Assembly (NCBI RefSeq): GCF_900091845.1
Contig: NZ_FMCI01000157.1
Location: forward strand, 1 to 64,000
Source: Streptomyces sp. SolWspMP-5a-2
GTDB lineage: Bacteria > Actinomycetota > Actinomycetes > Streptomycetales > Streptomycetaceae
Reading direction: 5' to 3'
Length of the DNA stretch: 64,000 bases
Both the position numbers and the translations under genes were made by a program. Position 1 is the first letter of the stretch; each line of letters begins with the position of its first letter. Under the pieces are notes generated by a model. The model worked only from the letters and a program-made list of their open reading frames with translations, had not been told where the DNA came from and did no database searches. This document shows positions 32,175-42,274 of the stretch, piece after piece.

Positions 32175-32206
32175 TCTGCTCCCTTTGGCCGCTCGGGCAC
32201 ACCGCC
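32125..32206 (-). tRNA. tRNA-Tyr (GTA anticodon)
   Basis: On the minus strand the gene starts GGCGGTGTGCCCGAG and has a long variable arm (class II), the T loop GTTCGAATC and an anticodon loop CTGTAAA with anticodon GTA. The 82-nt cloverleaf closes with a seven-pair acceptor stem (GGCGGTG against CGCCGCC, one G-T pair). CCA is not encoded. It is the integration target of both AICEs. Confidence 0.95.
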
Positions 32207-32380
32207 GGGTTTTGCCGCCGTTCGAGCCGCTTTTCGGCGGTGCTCTCTGGCAACGACGTAAACGATACCTGATGCAGGGGGGTGCTCCGCCACCCGATTG
32301 AGCTGCGCCCACAGGACCCGGGACGGCCGGGTCCCGGCACCCGGACCGGGCGGCACGGAGCCCGGCGCGGAGCCGGTACG

Positions 32381-32459
32381 GAGCCCGGCGAGGTGTCGGT
32401 GCGGAGCCCGGTGCGGAGCCCGGCGAGGTGTCGGTGCGGAGCCCGGTGCGGAGCCCGGT
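32381..32459 (+). repeat. 35-bp tandem repeat in the tRNA-Tyr/yajQ gap
   Basis: Two direct 35-bp copies begin at 32381 and 32416 with a partial third from 32451; the unit contains GAGCCCGGCGAGGTGTCGG. Looser copies extend leftward to about 32340. The surrounding gap (32207-32609) has no gene; a TAGGCT box near 32505 could serve yajQ. Confidence 0.8.
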
Positions 32460-32609
32460 GGGTGCCCTCTCCCGCGTACCGCCGCATGATCCAAACGACA
32501 GGCCCTAGGCTTGTGCGGATGCGGCCCGTGCACACGCCGGGCTCGGCGGTCTCCCCCACATCCGCCGATCCGCACGCCACACGCACCCCGATACAAGGAG
32601 CCACAGGAC

Positions 32610-33098
32610 ATGGCCGACTCCAGTTTCGACATCGTCTCGAAGGTCGAGCGGCAGGAGGTCGACAACGCCCTCAACCAGGCCGCCAAGGAGATCTCGCAGC
32701 GCTACGACTTCAAGGGCGTGGGTGCCTCGATCTCGTGGTCGGGCGAGAAGATCCTGATGGAGGCGAACTCCGAGGACCGGGTCAACGCCATCCTCGACGT
32801 CTTCCAGTCCAAGCTGATCAAGCGCGGCATCTCGCTGAAGGCGCTGGACGCCGGGGAGCCGCAGCTCTCCGGCAAGGAGTACAAGATCTTCGCCTCCATC
32901 GAGGAGGGCATCTCCCAGGAGAACGCCAAGAAGGTGGCGAAGATCATCCGCGACGAGGGTCCCAAGGGCGTCAAGGCCCAGGTGCAGGGCGAGGAGTTGC
33001 GCGTCAGCTCCAAGAGCCGTGACGACCTCCAGACGATCATCGCGCTCCTGAAGGGCAAGGACTTCGACTTCGCGCTCCAGTTCGTGAACTACCGCTAG
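32610..33098 (+). CDS. yajQ: YajQ-family nucleotide-binding protein
   Basis: A 162-residue protein, the normal YajQ length. It carries the family motifs [11 protein letters not shown] at the start, SQRYDFKG (30-37), [11 protein letters not shown], and the repeat-like second half ending [12 protein letters not shown], with two ferredoxin-like folds. Some YajQ proteins bind c-di-GMP and act with a transcription factor; others bind RNA or tRNA. The ATG was chosen because the family begins there; AAGGAG lies 12 bases upstream. It is chromosomal, not part of the AICE. Confidence 0.93.
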   Translation: MADSSFDIVSKVERQEVDNALNQAAKEISQRYDFKGVGASISWSGEKILMEANSEDRVNAILDVFQSKLIKRGISLKALDAGEPQLSGKEYKIFASIEEGISQENAKKVAKIIRDEGPKGVKAQVQGEELRVSSKSRDDLQTIIALLKGKDFDFALQFVNYR

Positions 33099-33168
33099 CC
33101 GTCGGGGTTCCCGAGCCGTCGGGATTCCCTGCGCCTCGCGGCGGTCGGGGGCGTCAGGACGTCACGAC

Positions 33169-33205
33169 GAAGGGTGGGCGCCCCCTGGAGGGGTGCCCAC
33201 CCTTC
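33169..33205. terminator. Sixteen-bp convergent terminator hairpin
   Basis: The arms GAAGGGTGGGCGCCCC and GGGGTGCCCACCCTTC (one G-T pair) have a five-base loop. It lies between the convergent yajQ and GlsB-type genes and can stop transcription from either side. Confidence 0.88.
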
Positions 33206-33248
33206 ACGCGTCCGGCTGTCCGCCGCGCGCCTCTCAGCGGCGCGCCTC

Positions 33249-33524
33249 TCAGCGGCGTACGCTGCGCGAGTTGCCGAAGAGGATGCGGTAGATGATCAGG
33301 AGGACGAGCGATCCTCCGATCGCCGCGGCCCAGGTCGCCCCGTCGTAGAAGTCCTTGCTGATCGGGTGGTCCAGCCAGCGGGACGAGATCCACCCGCCGA
33401 TGAACGCGCCCGCGATGCCGATGAGGGTCGTGCCGATGAAGCCGCCCGGGTCGCGTCCCGGCAGCAGGAACTTGGCGATGGCCCCGGCCAACAGTCCCAG
33501 AATGATCCAGCCGATGATCGTCAT
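33249..33524 (-). CDS. GlsB/YeaQ/YmgE-family stress membrane protein
   Basis: A 91-residue membrane protein with three hydrophobic helices. It carries the family signature LLAGAIAKFLLPGRDPGGF (11-29) and a second glycine-rich helix IGIAGAFIGGWIS. These small proteins are linked to stress response in many bacteria; the molecular role is not settled. A GTG/ATG-rich gap of 300 bases (33525-33828) upstream shows no gene. Confidence 0.9.
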   Translation of the reverse strand: MTIIGWIILGLLAGAIAKFLLPGRDPGGFIGTTLIGIAGAFIGGWISSRWLDHPISKDFYDGATWAAAIGGSLVLLIIYRILFGNSRSVRR

Positions 33525-33828
33525 GCCCTGACCTTGCCCCTCCGTGCTGTGTCCGCACTGTCCCGGTGCTGTGCCGCGGCCCCGGACCCGCTGTGCGTCA
33601 CGCGCTGTGTGCCGTGCCTGTGCGTACCGGTCTCCTGCTCACCGCACGTCCGTTCATGCCTGGCCGGTGTCACCCGCCCTGGCGGAGTGGAGGACGCGGC
33701 GGCGCCTGTGCACGGTTGCGTCGGGCCTCCGCGCGGCCCGGACGCGGCTCTCCAGGGCCGCTGGCCGAAGTCACTCGCCCCAGGGCGCCGGGGGCCGTGC
33801 GAGCGCCCGTGGGGTCGGTGACGTCCGG

Positions 33829-34221
33829 TCAGCGGGCCGCGAACGGCTGGTCCGTCGGGACGATCTCTCGGCCCAGCGGGAACAGCGAGACGGGGATCAG
33901 CTTGAAGTTGGCGATGCCGAACGGGATGCCGATGATCGTGACGCACAGGGCGAAGCCCGTCACGATGTGCGCCAGCGCCAGCCACCAGCCCGCGAGGACC
34001 AGCCACAGGACGTTGCCGACGCAGGACGGCGCCCCCGCGTCACGGCGTTCGACGGTGGTGTACCCGAAGGGCCACAGGGCGTAGACGCCGATGCGGAAGG
34101 CGGCGATCCCGAAGGGGATGCCGATGATCGTGATGCAGAGCAGCAGGCCCGCGGCCAGGTAGCCGAGGAAGAGCCAGAAGCCGCTCAGCACGAGCCAGAT
34201 GACGTTGAGGATGGTTTTCAC
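33829..34221 (-). CDS. YccF-domain membrane protein
   Basis: A 130-residue protein with two YccF repeats: [20 protein letters not shown], then [17 protein letters not shown], and again [20 protein letters not shown], then [16 protein letters not shown]. The C-terminus [13 protein letters not shown] completes the family pattern. Inner-membrane protein of unknown function. The GTG start overlaps the htpX stop (GTGA), so the two are translated together. Confidence 0.9.
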   Translation of the reverse strand: MKTILNVIWLVLSGFWLFLGYLAAGLLLCITIIGIPFGIAAFRIGVYALWPFGYTTVERRDAGAPSCVGNVLWLVLAGWWLALAHIVTGFALCVTIIGIPFGIANFKLIPVSLFPLGREIVPTDQPFAAR

Positions 34222-35081
34222 TGCTGGCGACCTGCCATTTTCTCTAGCCTGGCGATGCGTTCCGCCATCGGCGGATGTGTCGAGAACATCTTGGAGAGGC
34301 CCTGGCCGGGACGGAAGGGGTTCGCGATCATCATGTGGCTCGCGGTCTCGATCCGCGGCTCGGGCGGCAACGGGAGCTGCTTGGTGCCCGCTTCGAGCTT
34401 GCGCAGGGCGCTGGCGAGCGCGAGGGGGTCGCCGGTCAGCTGCGCGCCGGAGGCGTCCGCCTCGTACTCGCGGGAGCGGCTGATGGCGAGTTGGATCAGG
34501 CTCGCGGCGAGCGGGCCCAGGATCATGATCATCAGCATCCCGAAGATGCCGGGGCCGTCGTCGTCGTTCGACCGGCCGATCGGGATCAGCCAGGCGAAGT
34601 TGACCAGGAACATGATCACGGAGGCGAGGGCGCCCGCCACCGACGAGATGAGGATGTCGCGGTTGTAGACGTGGCTCAGCTCGTGGCCGATGACGCCGCG
34701 CAGCTCCCGCTCGTCCAGGATGCGCATGATCCCGTCGGTGCAGCAGACGGCCGCGTTGCGCGGGTTGCGGCCGGTCGCGAAGGCGTTCGGGGCCTCGGTC
34801 GGGGAGATGTAGAGGCGGGGCATGGGCTGCCTGGCCTGGGTGGAGAGCTCGCGGACCATCCGGTAGAGGGCGGGTGCCTCGAACTCGCTCACCGGGCGCG
34901 CGCGCATCGCGCGCAGCGCCAGCTTGTCGCTGTTCCAGTACGCGTAGGCGTTGGTCCCCAGCGCCACCAGGACCGCCACGACGAGACCGGTACGGCCGAA
35001 GAAGCTGCCGATGACGATGATGAGTGCGGACAGTCCTCCGAGGAGGATCGCTGTCCTGAGCCCGTTGTGCCGGCGGTGCAC
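34218..35081 (-). CDS. htpX: Membrane zinc metalloprotease HtpX (M48)
   Basis: A 287-residue protease that removes damaged membrane proteins. Two N-terminal helices (about 10-28 and 32-48), HELSH (133-137) with both zinc histidines, further helices (148-170, 185-205), and the third ligand in SREYEAD. I chose the GTG with GGAGG seven bases upstream, which matches the usual [10 protein letters not shown] start; a start 30 codons earlier lacks such support. The upstream gap to the nuo operon is about 320 bases and includes a hairpin. Confidence 0.93.
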   Translation of the reverse strand: MHRRHNGLRTAILLGGLSALIIVIGSFFGRTGLVVAVLVALGTNAYAYWNSDKLALRAMRARPVSEFEAPALYRMVRELSTQARQPMPRLYISPTEAPNAFATGRNPRNAAVCCTDGIMRILDERELRGVIGHELSHVYNRDILISSVAGALASVIMFLVNFAWLIPIGRSNDDDGPGIFGMLMIMILGPLAASLIQLAISRSREYEADASGAQLTGDPLALASALRKLEAGTKQLPLPPEPRIETASHMMIANPFRPGQGLSKMFSTHPPMAERIARLEKMAGRQQ

Positions 35082-35230
35082 GGTACGCCCTCCAAGTCGT
35101 GCAGCAGGGGAACCCTTTGCCTGCGCTGTCCTTGCTTGCGGTCTCCGATGCCACAGGTGCCGTGGTGTCACGTCCAGTGGACCCTCCCGTACTGGTCAAC
35201 GCCAGGCGAGGGTCACTAGTTCCCTTGTGC

Positions 35231-35255
35231 GGACGGCCGCGTGGGTGGGCCGTCC
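35231..35255 (-). terminator. Hairpin in the htpX/nuoN gap
   Basis: GGACGGCC and GGCCGTCC form an eight-bp stem with a nine-base loop, downstream of nuoN. It is the best candidate for the end of the leftward nuo operon. Otherwise 35082-35402 shows only GC-rich spacer and the htpX upstream region. Confidence 0.5.
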
Positions 35256-35402
35256 GGGTGAGGTCCCTGCTCAGGGGCCGCGGGACATGGTGTCCGGGGC
35301 GCGGGTGCGCCCGCCGGTATGGCCCGGGTACGGGCTCGGCACGCGGGCCGCGGCGGCCCGGGAAGGGGCGCGTGACGGGCCCGGCACGCGCGCGTGGGCG
35401 GC

Positions 35403-36926
35403 TCAGAACAGGGTGGCGTCCGCGAAGCGCAGGACGAGCTGGGGGGCTCCGGAGAGGACGACGCCGAGGGCGCCGGTGAGGGTGACGGCCGCGGTGAGGG
35501 GCAGCGGGAGGCGGTGCTTCACGGGCTCGCCCTCGGGTGTGCGGAACAGCAGCGCCGTCCACTGGAGGTAGTAGTACAGCGCGATCACGACGTTGACGGC
35601 CATGACGACGGCGAGCCAGCCGAGGCCCGCGTCGACGGCCGCCGAGAACACGGTGACCTTCGCGAAGAGCCCGACGACGCCCGGCGGGAGACCGGCGAGG
35701 CAGAGCAGGAAGAAGGCCAGGAGGAGCGCGGTGAGGGGGTTGGCGGCGGCGAGGCCGCGGTAGTCGGCGAGGCGGTTCGCGGTGTGCGCGCGGCCCACCA
35801 GCGCGGCCACGGCGAACGCGCCGAGGTTCACGGCCGCGTACATGAGGGCGTACGCGAGCGTGGAGCCGATCGTGTCCGCGGGGTCGTCCGTGTAGGCGGC
35901 CGAGGCGATCGGCACGAGGAGGTAGCCGGCCTGCCCGACCGAGGACCAGGCGAGCAGCCGTACCGCGCTGTACGCGCGCGTGGCCCGCTGGCGCAGGGCG
36001 CCGACGTTGCCGACGGTCATGGTGAGGGCGGCCAGGACGGCGAGGGCGGGGCCCCAGACGTCGCCGTACGAGGGGAAGGCGACGACGGTGACCAGGATGA
36101 GGCCGGTGAAGCCGACCGCCTTGCCGACGACCGACAGGTAGGCCGCGATCGGCAGGGGCGCTCCGACGTAGGTGTCGGGCACCCAGAAGTGGAAGGGCAC
36201 GGCGGCCGTCTTGAAGGCGAAGCCGACGAGGGTGAGGACCACGCCCGTCTGCGCGAGCGTGTGGAACTGGCCGTCGACGTGCTGGACGCGGTCGGCGATC
36301 CGCGTCAGGTACAGGGTGCCCGTGCACGCGTAAACGAAGCTGACGCCCATGAGGCTGACGGCGGTCGCGGTGACCGACGACAGGAAGAACTTCAGGGCCG
36401 CTTCGGAGGACCTCTTGTCGCCGTGCCGGATGCCGACGAGGGCGAAGGCGGGCAGGGAGGCGACCTCCAGGGCGACGATCAGGGTGGCGAGGTCGCGGGC
36501 GGCGGGCAGCAGGGCGGCGCCCGCGGCGGAGGACAGCAGCAGGAACCAGTACTCCCCGTCGGGAAGCCGCCGGTCGGCGTCCTTGAGGGCGGTGACGGAC
36601 AGCAGGGCGGTCAGCAGCGCGCCGCCGAGGACCAGGAACTGGACGACGAGGGTGAAGCGGTCGGCGCTGTAGCTGCACGCGTGCGTGTCGCCGGTGAGGC
36701 AGAAGGTGGCGCGGTCGCCGTCGAGGAGCGGCAGCAGCAGGAGCGCGCAGGCGGCGAGGCCGGTCACCGCGGCCCAGCCGAGGAGCGGCTTGCGGCGCGC
36801 GTCGAGGAACAGGTCGGCGACGAGGACGGCGAGTGCGACGACGGCCGCGAGGGTGGGCGGCGCGATGGCGAGCCAGTCGACGGACTGGACCAGGTTCGCG
36901 GCCACCGGCTGGGCCGGGCTGCTCAT
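35403..36926 (-). CDS. nuoN: NADH-quinone oxidoreductase subunit N (second, partial cluster)
   Basis: A 507-residue antiporter-like membrane subunit of complex I, about 14 helices. Conserved charged residues appear in FFLSSVTATAV and in the KTAAVPFHFWVPD motif typical of the proton channel. It is the last gene of the ten-gene cluster and overlaps nuoM by ATGA. It should pump protons when joined to L and M. Confidence 0.93.
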   Translation of the reverse strand: MSSPAQPVAANLVQSVDWLAIAPPTLAAVVALAVLVADLFLDARRKPLLGWAAVTGLAACALLLLPLLDGDRATFCLTGDTHACSYSADRFTLVVQFLVLGGALLTALLSVTALKDADRRLPDGEYWFLLLSSAAGAALLPAARDLATLIVALEVASLPAFALVGIRHGDKRSSEAALKFFLSSVTATAVSLMGVSFVYACTGTLYLTRIADRVQHVDGQFHTLAQTGVVLTLVGFAFKTAAVPFHFWVPDTYVGAPLPIAAYLSVVGKAVGFTGLILVTVVAFPSYGDVWGPALAVLAALTMTVGNVGALRQRATRAYSAVRLLAWSSVGQAGYLLVPIASAAYTDDPADTIGSTLAYALMYAAVNLGAFAVAALVGRAHTANRLADYRGLAAANPLTALLLAFFLLCLAGLPPGVVGLFAKVTVFSAAVDAGLGWLAVVMAVNVVIALYYYLQWTALLFRTPEGEPVKHRLPLPLTAAVTLTGALGVVLSGAPQLVLRFADATLF

Positions 36927-38497
36927 CGGTTGCCTCCTGCGAAAAGCTGCTGGACGGCCGGGTCGGTCAGCCCGAGCAGGGCCTTGGGCCACAGCCCGGC
37001 GACGACGGTGAGGACGACGAGCGGGGTCCAGGCCGCGAACTCGTAGCCGCGCACGTCGGCGAGGCGTGGCGCCTCCCTGGCCTGATCGCCCATGCAGACG
37101 CGGCGGACCACGGCGAGCAGGTAGGCGGCCGTGAGGAGGGTGCCGAAGGCCGCGATCGCCGTGAAGGCGAGGAAGGCGGGGCGGCTGAGTCCGGGGGCCG
37201 GGTCGAAGGCGCCGAACAGGGCGAGCATCTCGCCCCAGAACCCGGCGAGTCCCGGCAGTCCGAGCGAGGCGACGGCGGCAAAGGCGAGGAGGCCGCCGAG
37301 GCGGGGTGCCCTGCCGTAGAGGGCGGCGCCGGTCTCCTCGGCGAGGGCGTCGAGATCGGTGCTCCCGGTGCGGTCCTTGACGGCTCCGACCAGGAAGAAC
37401 AGCAGGCCCGTGATGAGGCCGTGGGCGATGTTCGCGAAGAGCGCGCCGTTGACGCCGGTCGGGGTCATGGAGGCGATGCCGAGCAGGACGAAGCCCATGT
37501 GGCCGACGGAGGAGTAGGCGATGAGCCGCTTGAGGTCGCCCTTGGCCCCGCGCCGGGCGAGGGCGAGGCAGGCCAGGGAGCCGTAGATGATCCCGACGAC
37601 GGCGAGGGCGGCGAGGTAGGGCGCGAAGGCGCGCGTCCCGTCCGGTGCGACGGGCAGCAGGATCCGCACGAACCCGTACGTGCCCATCTTGAGCATGACC
37701 CCGGCCAGCAGGACCGAGCCGACGGTCGGGGCGGCGGTGTGGGCGTCCGGCAGCCAGCTGTGCAGCGGCCACATCGGCGTCTTGACCGCGAGCCCGAGGC
37801 CGATCGCCACAACGGCGGTGACCTGCACGGACGAGGTGAGCGACCGGCCGTTGTCAGTGGCGAGTGCCACTATGTCGAACGTGCCCGCCTTGATGCCGAT
37901 CAGGAGCAGGCCGAGCAGCATGACGACCGACCCGAGCAGGGTGTACAGGATGAACCGCCAGGCGGCCCGGGTCCGTCCCTCGCCGCCCCAGCGGGCGATG
38001 AGGAAGTACATCGGGATCAGCACGGTCTCGAAGGCGAGGAAGAACAGCAGCAGGTCGAGGACGGCGAAGGTGGCGAGGGTGCCGGACTCCAGGACGAGCA
38101 GCAGGGCGACGAACGCCTTCGGGGAGGGGCCCGCGGGCATCTTGAAGTACGAGTAGAGGGCGCAGAGGAAGGTCAGCAGCGCGGTCAGCACCAGGAGGGG
38201 GAGGGAGATGCCGTCGACGCCGAGGTGGACGCGCACGTCGAGAGCCGGGATCCAGCTGATGTCGGTCGTGGCCTGCATCGTCGAGGGGTGGCTGTGGTCG
38301 AAGCCCAGCGCGAGGGCGATCGCCGCGGCGAGGATCACGCCGGTCATGGTCACGCCGTGCCGCAGGACGGCCTGCTCGGGTGACTTCCCCTTCAGTCCCG
38401 GCGGTGCGGGCAGGAGGGCGGCGACGGCGCCCAGGAGCGGGCCGACGACGAGGAACCCCAGCAGGACCCGCATCACGGACTCGTTGATATCGATCAC
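36923..38497 (-). CDS. nuoM: NADH-quinone oxidoreductase subunit M
   Basis: A 524-residue antiporter-like subunit. VHLGVDGISLPLLVLTALLT, the glutamate in LAFETVLIPMYF and the lysine-containing KTPMWPLHSWLPDAH motif are all present. The GTG six bases after the nuoL stop is taken as the start; a later ATG at residue 9 is possible but lacks a ribosome site. No sign of decay. Confidence 0.93.
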   Translation of the reverse strand: MIDINESVMRVLLGFLVVGPLLGAVAALLPAPPGLKGKSPEQAVLRHGVTMTGVILAAAIALALGFDHSHPSTMQATTDISWIPALDVRVHLGVDGISLPLLVLTALLTFLCALYSYFKMPAGPSPKAFVALLLVLESGTLATFAVLDLLLFFLAFETVLIPMYFLIARWGGEGRTRAAWRFILYTLLGSVVMLLGLLLIGIKAGTFDIVALATDNGRSLTSSVQVTAVVAIGLGLAVKTPMWPLHSWLPDAHTAAPTVGSVLLAGVMLKMGTYGFVRILLPVAPDGTRAFAPYLAALAVVGIIYGSLACLALARRGAKGDLKRLIAYSSVGHMGFVLLGIASMTPTGVNGALFANIAHGLITGLLFFLVGAVKDRTGSTDLDALAEETGAALYGRAPRLGGLLAFAAVASLGLPGLAGFWGEMLALFGAFDPAPGLSRPAFLAFTAIAAFGTLLTAAYLLAVVRRVCMGDQAREAPRLADVRGYEFAAWTPLVVLTVVAGLWPKALLGLTDPAVQQLFAGGNR

Positions 38498-38503
38498 TCC
38501 TGC

Positions 38504-40498
38504 TCACGCTCCCGTGGCGACGAGGAGGGCGGCGACCGCCAGGACGACGGTGCCGGCCAGCAGCGCGCTCACGTAGGTCTGCACATTGCCGGTCTGGGCC
38601 CGCCGTACGGCGGCGCCGAGGAGCCGGGGCACGGCGGCCGCGCCGCGTACGTAGGTCTCCACGACCTCGCGGTCCAGGAACCTGACGAGGCGCGCGGCGG
38701 CCTGGACCGGGCGGACGAAGAGGGCCGCGTACACGGCGTCGAGGTGGAAGCCGGCGGCCGCGGGCCGGAACAGCGGGCCGAGCAGCAGCCGTCCGGGGTC
38801 GGCCGGGTCGGGTGCGGAGGAGAGGTCGCCGTAGGCGGCCCGGTGGCTGGCGATGGCCTCGGCCTCGACCTGTCCGGCGTCGCCCTCGGGGTGGGCGGCG
38901 ACCGCGCCCAGCGGGATCCGGGTGGCGTAGGCGGTGGTGTGCCACCAGGCCGCGTAGGTGACGATCCCGCCGACCAGGGCGACGCCGGTGCCGAGGACGG
39001 AGGTGGTCAGCGTCGGGGCGAGGTCGGGCGAGGCGAACCAGCCGGGCAGGGAGCGGTAGGCGACCCCGCCCAGGGCGAGGGACGGGACGGCGAGGACCCA
39101 CAGGACGACCGTCATGCTCAGCGGCTGGCGGCCGTGGTCGGGGACCTCGGCGCCCCGGCCCCGGAAGGCCAGTAGCCAAAGGCGCGTGGCGTAGGCGGCG
39201 GTGAGCAGGGCCGCGAGCAGTCCGGCGAGGAGCACGGTCCAGCCCGCGGCGCCCGGGGCGTGCTCGGTGTGCCCGGTGGCGACGTGTTCGGCCGCGCCGA
39301 GGACGGACTCCTTGGAGAAGAAGCCGCTGAAGGGAGGGATCGCGGCGAGCGCGAGGAGCGCCACGGTCATCGTCCAGAAGGCGTCGGGGACGCGGTCGCG
39401 CAGGTGGCCCATGCGGGACATGGCGGCCAGCGAGTTGGTTCCGGCGGCGTGGATGACGGCACCCGCGGCGAGGAACAGGAGCGCCTTGAAGGCGCCGTGG
39501 GACAGGAGGTGGAAGACGGCGGCACCGCGGTCGCCGACGGCGAGGGCGCCGGTCATGTAGCCGAGCTGGCCGATCGTCGAGTAGGCGAGGACGCGTTTGA
39601 TGTCGTCCTGGGCGAGCGCGGCGAGGCCGGAGCCGATCATCGTGACGGCGGCCATGACGGCGAGGACGACCATCGCGGCCCGGGACGCCTCGAAGACCGG
39701 GAGGAGGCGGGCGACGAAGTAAACACCGGCGGCGACCATCGTCGCCGCGTGGATCAGGGCGGAGACGGGGGTGGGGCCCGCCATCGCGTCGGGCAGCCAG
39801 GTGTGCAGCGGGAACTGCGCGGACTTCCCGGCCACGCCCGCCAGAAGCAGCAGGGCGATCACGGTGGGGTGGTCGAGCCCGCCGGTGGCGACGGTGCCCA
39901 GGATCGTGGTGATCCGGAACGAACCGGTGTCGGTGGCGAGCGCGAACAGGCCGATCAGGAAGGGGACGTCACCGAGCTTGGTGACCAGGAAGGCCTTCGT
40001 CGAGGCGGCGCGGGCCTCCGGGGTCTCCCAGTAGTGGCCGACCAGGAAGTACGAGCAGATGCCCATGACCTCCCAGCCGACCAGCAGCACGATCAGGTCG
40101 CCGGAGTAGACGACGAGCAGCATCGCGGAGGTGAAGAGGGAGACCAGAGCGGCGTACGAGGCGTAGCGGGGGTCGTCGCGCAGATAGCCGGTGGAGTAGA
40201 TCTGCACGCAGGAGGCGACGAACGCGACGAGGACGGCGACGAGCGCGGCGAAGCCGTCGATGTGCAGGGCGAGTTCGACCGGTACGGAGCCGGTGGGGGT
40301 GAGCTGGGTCGCGGCGTCGACGGCCCGTCCGCCGCCCTGGCGGGCCATGACGAGCGCGGCGACCACGAGGGCGGCGAGGGCGGGCAGGACGGCGAGCGGC
40401 CGGACGAAGCCGGGGGCGGTGCGGCCGAGGAGCAGTCCGGCGACGGCGCCGAGGAACGGCAGGAGGGGGACGAGGACGGCGAGGGTGGTCGTGGTCAC
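38504..40498 (-). CDS. nuoL: NADH-quinone oxidoreductase subunit L
   Basis: A 664-residue subunit with about 16 helices and the long lateral amphipathic helix expected at the C-terminus. Conserved stretches: [40 protein letters not shown], and [15 protein letters not shown]. It starts at GTG overlapping the nuoK stop (GTGA). Confidence 0.94.
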   Translation of the reverse strand: MTTTTLAVLVPLLPFLGAVAGLLLGRTAPGFVRPLAVLPALAALVVAALVMARQGGGRAVDAATQLTPTGSVPVELALHIDGFAALVAVLVAFVASCVQIYSTGYLRDDPRYASYAALVSLFTSAMLLVVYSGDLIVLLVGWEVMGICSYFLVGHYWETPEARAASTKAFLVTKLGDVPFLIGLFALATDTGSFRITTILGTVATGGLDHPTVIALLLLAGVAGKSAQFPLHTWLPDAMAGPTPVSALIHAATMVAAGVYFVARLLPVFEASRAAMVVLAVMAAVTMIGSGLAALAQDDIKRVLAYSTIGQLGYMTGALAVGDRGAAVFHLLSHGAFKALLFLAAGAVIHAAGTNSLAAMSRMGHLRDRVPDAFWTMTVALLALAAIPPFSGFFSKESVLGAAEHVATGHTEHAPGAAGWTVLLAGLLAALLTAAYATRLWLLAFRGRGAEVPDHGRQPLSMTVVLWVLAVPSLALGGVAYRSLPGWFASPDLAPTLTTSVLGTGVALVGGIVTYAAWWHTTAYATRIPLGAVAAHPEGDAGQVEAEAIASHRAAYGDLSSAPDPADPGRLLLGPLFRPAAAGFHLDAVYAALFVRPVQAAARLVRFLDREVVETYVRGAAAVPRLLGAAVRRAQTGNVQTYVSALLAGTVVLAVAALLVATGA

Positions 40499-40872
40499 GC
40501 GGTGGCCTCAGCCTTCTCGGCGGCGGTCGGGGCCTGGGGGTCGTCGTCGCCGTGGCCCTCGGCGGTGTCGCGGAGCCGGTCGATGTCGGAGGTGCCGCTG
40601 TTGCGGTGGACGGCGAGGACGATCGCGAGGCCGATGCCGATCTCGGCTGCGGCGACGGCGATGGTGAACAGGGTCAGGGCCTGGCCGGAGTGGAGGGTCT
40701 CGCGGGCGGCCTTGCTGAGCCAGACGTCGAAGGCGACGAGGTTGAGGTTGACGGCGTTGAGCATCAGCTCGACGGACATCAGGACCAGGATCGCGTTGCG
40801 CCGGGCGAGGACGCCGTAGACGCCGGTGCAGAAGAGGAGCACGGAGAGGACGGCGGGATAGGTGAGGTGCAT
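40495..40872 (-). CDS. nuoK: NADH-quinone oxidoreductase subunit K
   Basis: A 125-residue protein with three helices. The essential glutamates are seen in [11 protein letters not shown] and [12 protein letters not shown] hydrophilic tail of about 25 residues extends beyond the usual 100-residue length. One-base TGATG overlap with nuoJ upstream. Confidence 0.94.
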   Translation of the reverse strand: MHLTYPAVLSVLLFCTGVYGVLARRNAILVLMSVELMLNAVNLNLVAFDVWLSKAARETLHSGQALTLFTIAVAAAEIGIGLAIVLAVHRNSGTSDIDRLRDTAEGHGDDDPQAPTAAEKAEATA

Positions 40873-41702
40873 CAGCGGGTTCCGCCTTCCTGCCGGGCGG
40901 GCTTCTCCCCGCCGCCCGGAGCGGTACCGCTCCGGACGCCCGGGACGGACCCGTTCAGGTCCGGGGTGGAGCCGGTCCCGTCGTCCGGGAGGGCCCCCTT
41001 CCCGCGGCCCGGGGGCGCGTCGCTCCGGGGTTCCCGGGTGGGCCCGCTTCCGTCGTCCGGGACGGTTCCGTCCTGTTCGGCGGGGCCGGTGCACTCGTTC
41101 GAGGGATCGGGGACCGGTCGGGAACCGCCGCCGACGCCCCGGGAGTTCAAAGGGGGAGGAACCGGATCCGTCGTCGCCTTGCGGGACAGGACGATCGCGC
41201 CGACCAGTGCCGCGAGGAGGAGGACGGAGAGGGCCTCGAAGGGCAGGACCCAGTTCTGGAACAGGCTCGCTCCGGTGGCCTCGGTGGAGCCCGCCGCCGC
41301 TCCTGCGAGGTCGATCCAGGTGGTGCGGAAGGCGTCGACGACCACCCAGACCAGCGCCGCGGCCGCGGCGACGGCCACCGCGAGGGCGGCCCAGCGGTTG
41401 CCGGAGTCCGCGTCCGGCGAGCGGCCGATGGGGGCCCGCGTGAGCATCAGACCGAACAGAAGGAGGACGACCACGGAACCGACGTAGATGAGGACCTGCA
41501 CCCAGGCGATGAACTCCGCGGTGAGCAGCAGGTATTCGACGGCGAGCCCGCCGAGGGCGACCACCAGCCAGAGCGCGGCGTGCACGAGCTGGGGGGTGGT
41601 GACGGTGACGACGGCGGCTCCGAGGGTGACCAGGCCGACGAGCAGGAAGGCGATCTCGACGCCGGTCGGGGAGAGGAAGCCGTGGGTGGCGGCGAGGTTC
41701 AC
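40872..41702 (-). CDS. nuoJ: NADH-quinone oxidoreductase subunit J, with long polar tail
   Basis: A 276-residue protein. The first ~175 residues hold the five membrane helices of NuoJ, including [20 protein letters not shown]. The remaining ~100 residues are a proline/glycine/serine-rich tail with no predicted fold. The tail resembles those on NuoC and NuoB of the same cluster. It starts at GTG overlapping nuoI (GTGA). Confidence 0.92.
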   Translation of the reverse strand: MNLAATHGFLSPTGVEIAFLLVGLVTLGAAVVTVTTPQLVHAALWLVVALGGLAVEYLLLTAEFIAWVQVLIYVGSVVVLLLFGLMLTRAPIGRSPDADSGNRWAALAVAVAAAAALVWVVVDAFRTTWIDLAGAAAGSTEATGASLFQNWVLPFEALSVLLLAALVGAIVLSRKATTDPVPPPLNSRGVGGGSRPVPDPSNECTGPAEQDGTVPDDGSGPTREPRSDAPPGRGKGALPDDGTGSTPDLNGSVPGVRSGTAPGGGEKPARQEGGTR

Positions 41703-42274
41703 GCGTCCCCCTCCCCGGTCCGCTCCTGGGCCGCGGCCAGCTTCTCCGCGGTCTTGCGGGCGGCGGCGATCTCCTTCGGCTCCTCGGCGGCCGGGTCGAG
41801 GCCGGGCGGGGCCGGGACGGTCCACATCCACTCGCGCAGCTTGTCGCGCTCGTGGGTGAGTTCGCGGATGTCGGTCTCGGCGTACTCGAACTCCGGTGAC
41901 CAGAACAGGGCGTCGAAAGGACAGACCTCGATGCAGATACCGCAGTACATGCAGAGGGAGAAGTCGATCGCGAAGCGGTCGAGGACGTTGCGGCTGCGCT
42001 CGCGGCCACCGGGGGCCGCCGCCGGGACGGTCTCCTTGTGGGAGTCGATGTAGATGCACCAGTCGGGGCACTCACGGGCGCACAGCATGCAGACCGTGCA
42101 GTTCTCCTCGAAGAGGCCGATCACACCGCGGGACCGGGGCGGGAGGTCGGGCTGGACGTCGGGGTACTGCTCGGTGACCGTCCTCCTCGTCATCGTGCGG
42201 AGAGTGACGGCGAGGCCCTTGGCGAGACCGGAGCCGGGGACGCGGGACCGGGCGGGCCGGTGCGACTCGGCCAT
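41699..42274 (-). CDS. nuoI: NADH-quinone oxidoreductase subunit I (2x[4Fe-4S])
   Basis: A 191-residue ferredoxin-like subunit carrying two [4Fe-4S] motifs, [15 protein letters not shown] and [15 protein letters not shown], which pass electrons to the B subunit. An acidic helix forms the C-terminus. The presence of an intact I subunit without E, F or G suggests the complex could accept electrons from something other than NADH, for example ferredoxin. Confidence 0.95.
   Translation of the reverse strand: MAESHRPARSRVPGSGLAKGLAVTLRTMTRRTVTEQYPDVQPDLPPRSRGVIGLFEENCTVCMLCARECPDWCIYIDSHKETVPAAAPGGRERSRNVLDRFAIDFSLCMYCGICIEVCPFDALFWSPEFEYAETDIRELTHERDKLREWMWTVPAPPGLDPAAEEPKEIAAARKTAEKLAAAQERTGEGDA

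Noticed and set aside
32340..32460. CRISPR array
   Set aside because: The 35-bp units are directly adjacent with no unique spacers, and there are no cas genes.
3258..33098. Functional link between the AICE GGDEF cyclase and the nearby chromosomal YajQ (a possible c-di-GMP-binding protein)
   Set aside because: YajQ is outside the element beyond the tRNA gene and is conserved at chromosomal loci; closeness follows from the integration site.
33829..36678. A single very long minus-strand protein spanning yccF, htpX and nuoN
   Set aside because: Only its last 130 residues (yccF) look like protein; the remainder is an off-frame reading of htpX and nuoN.
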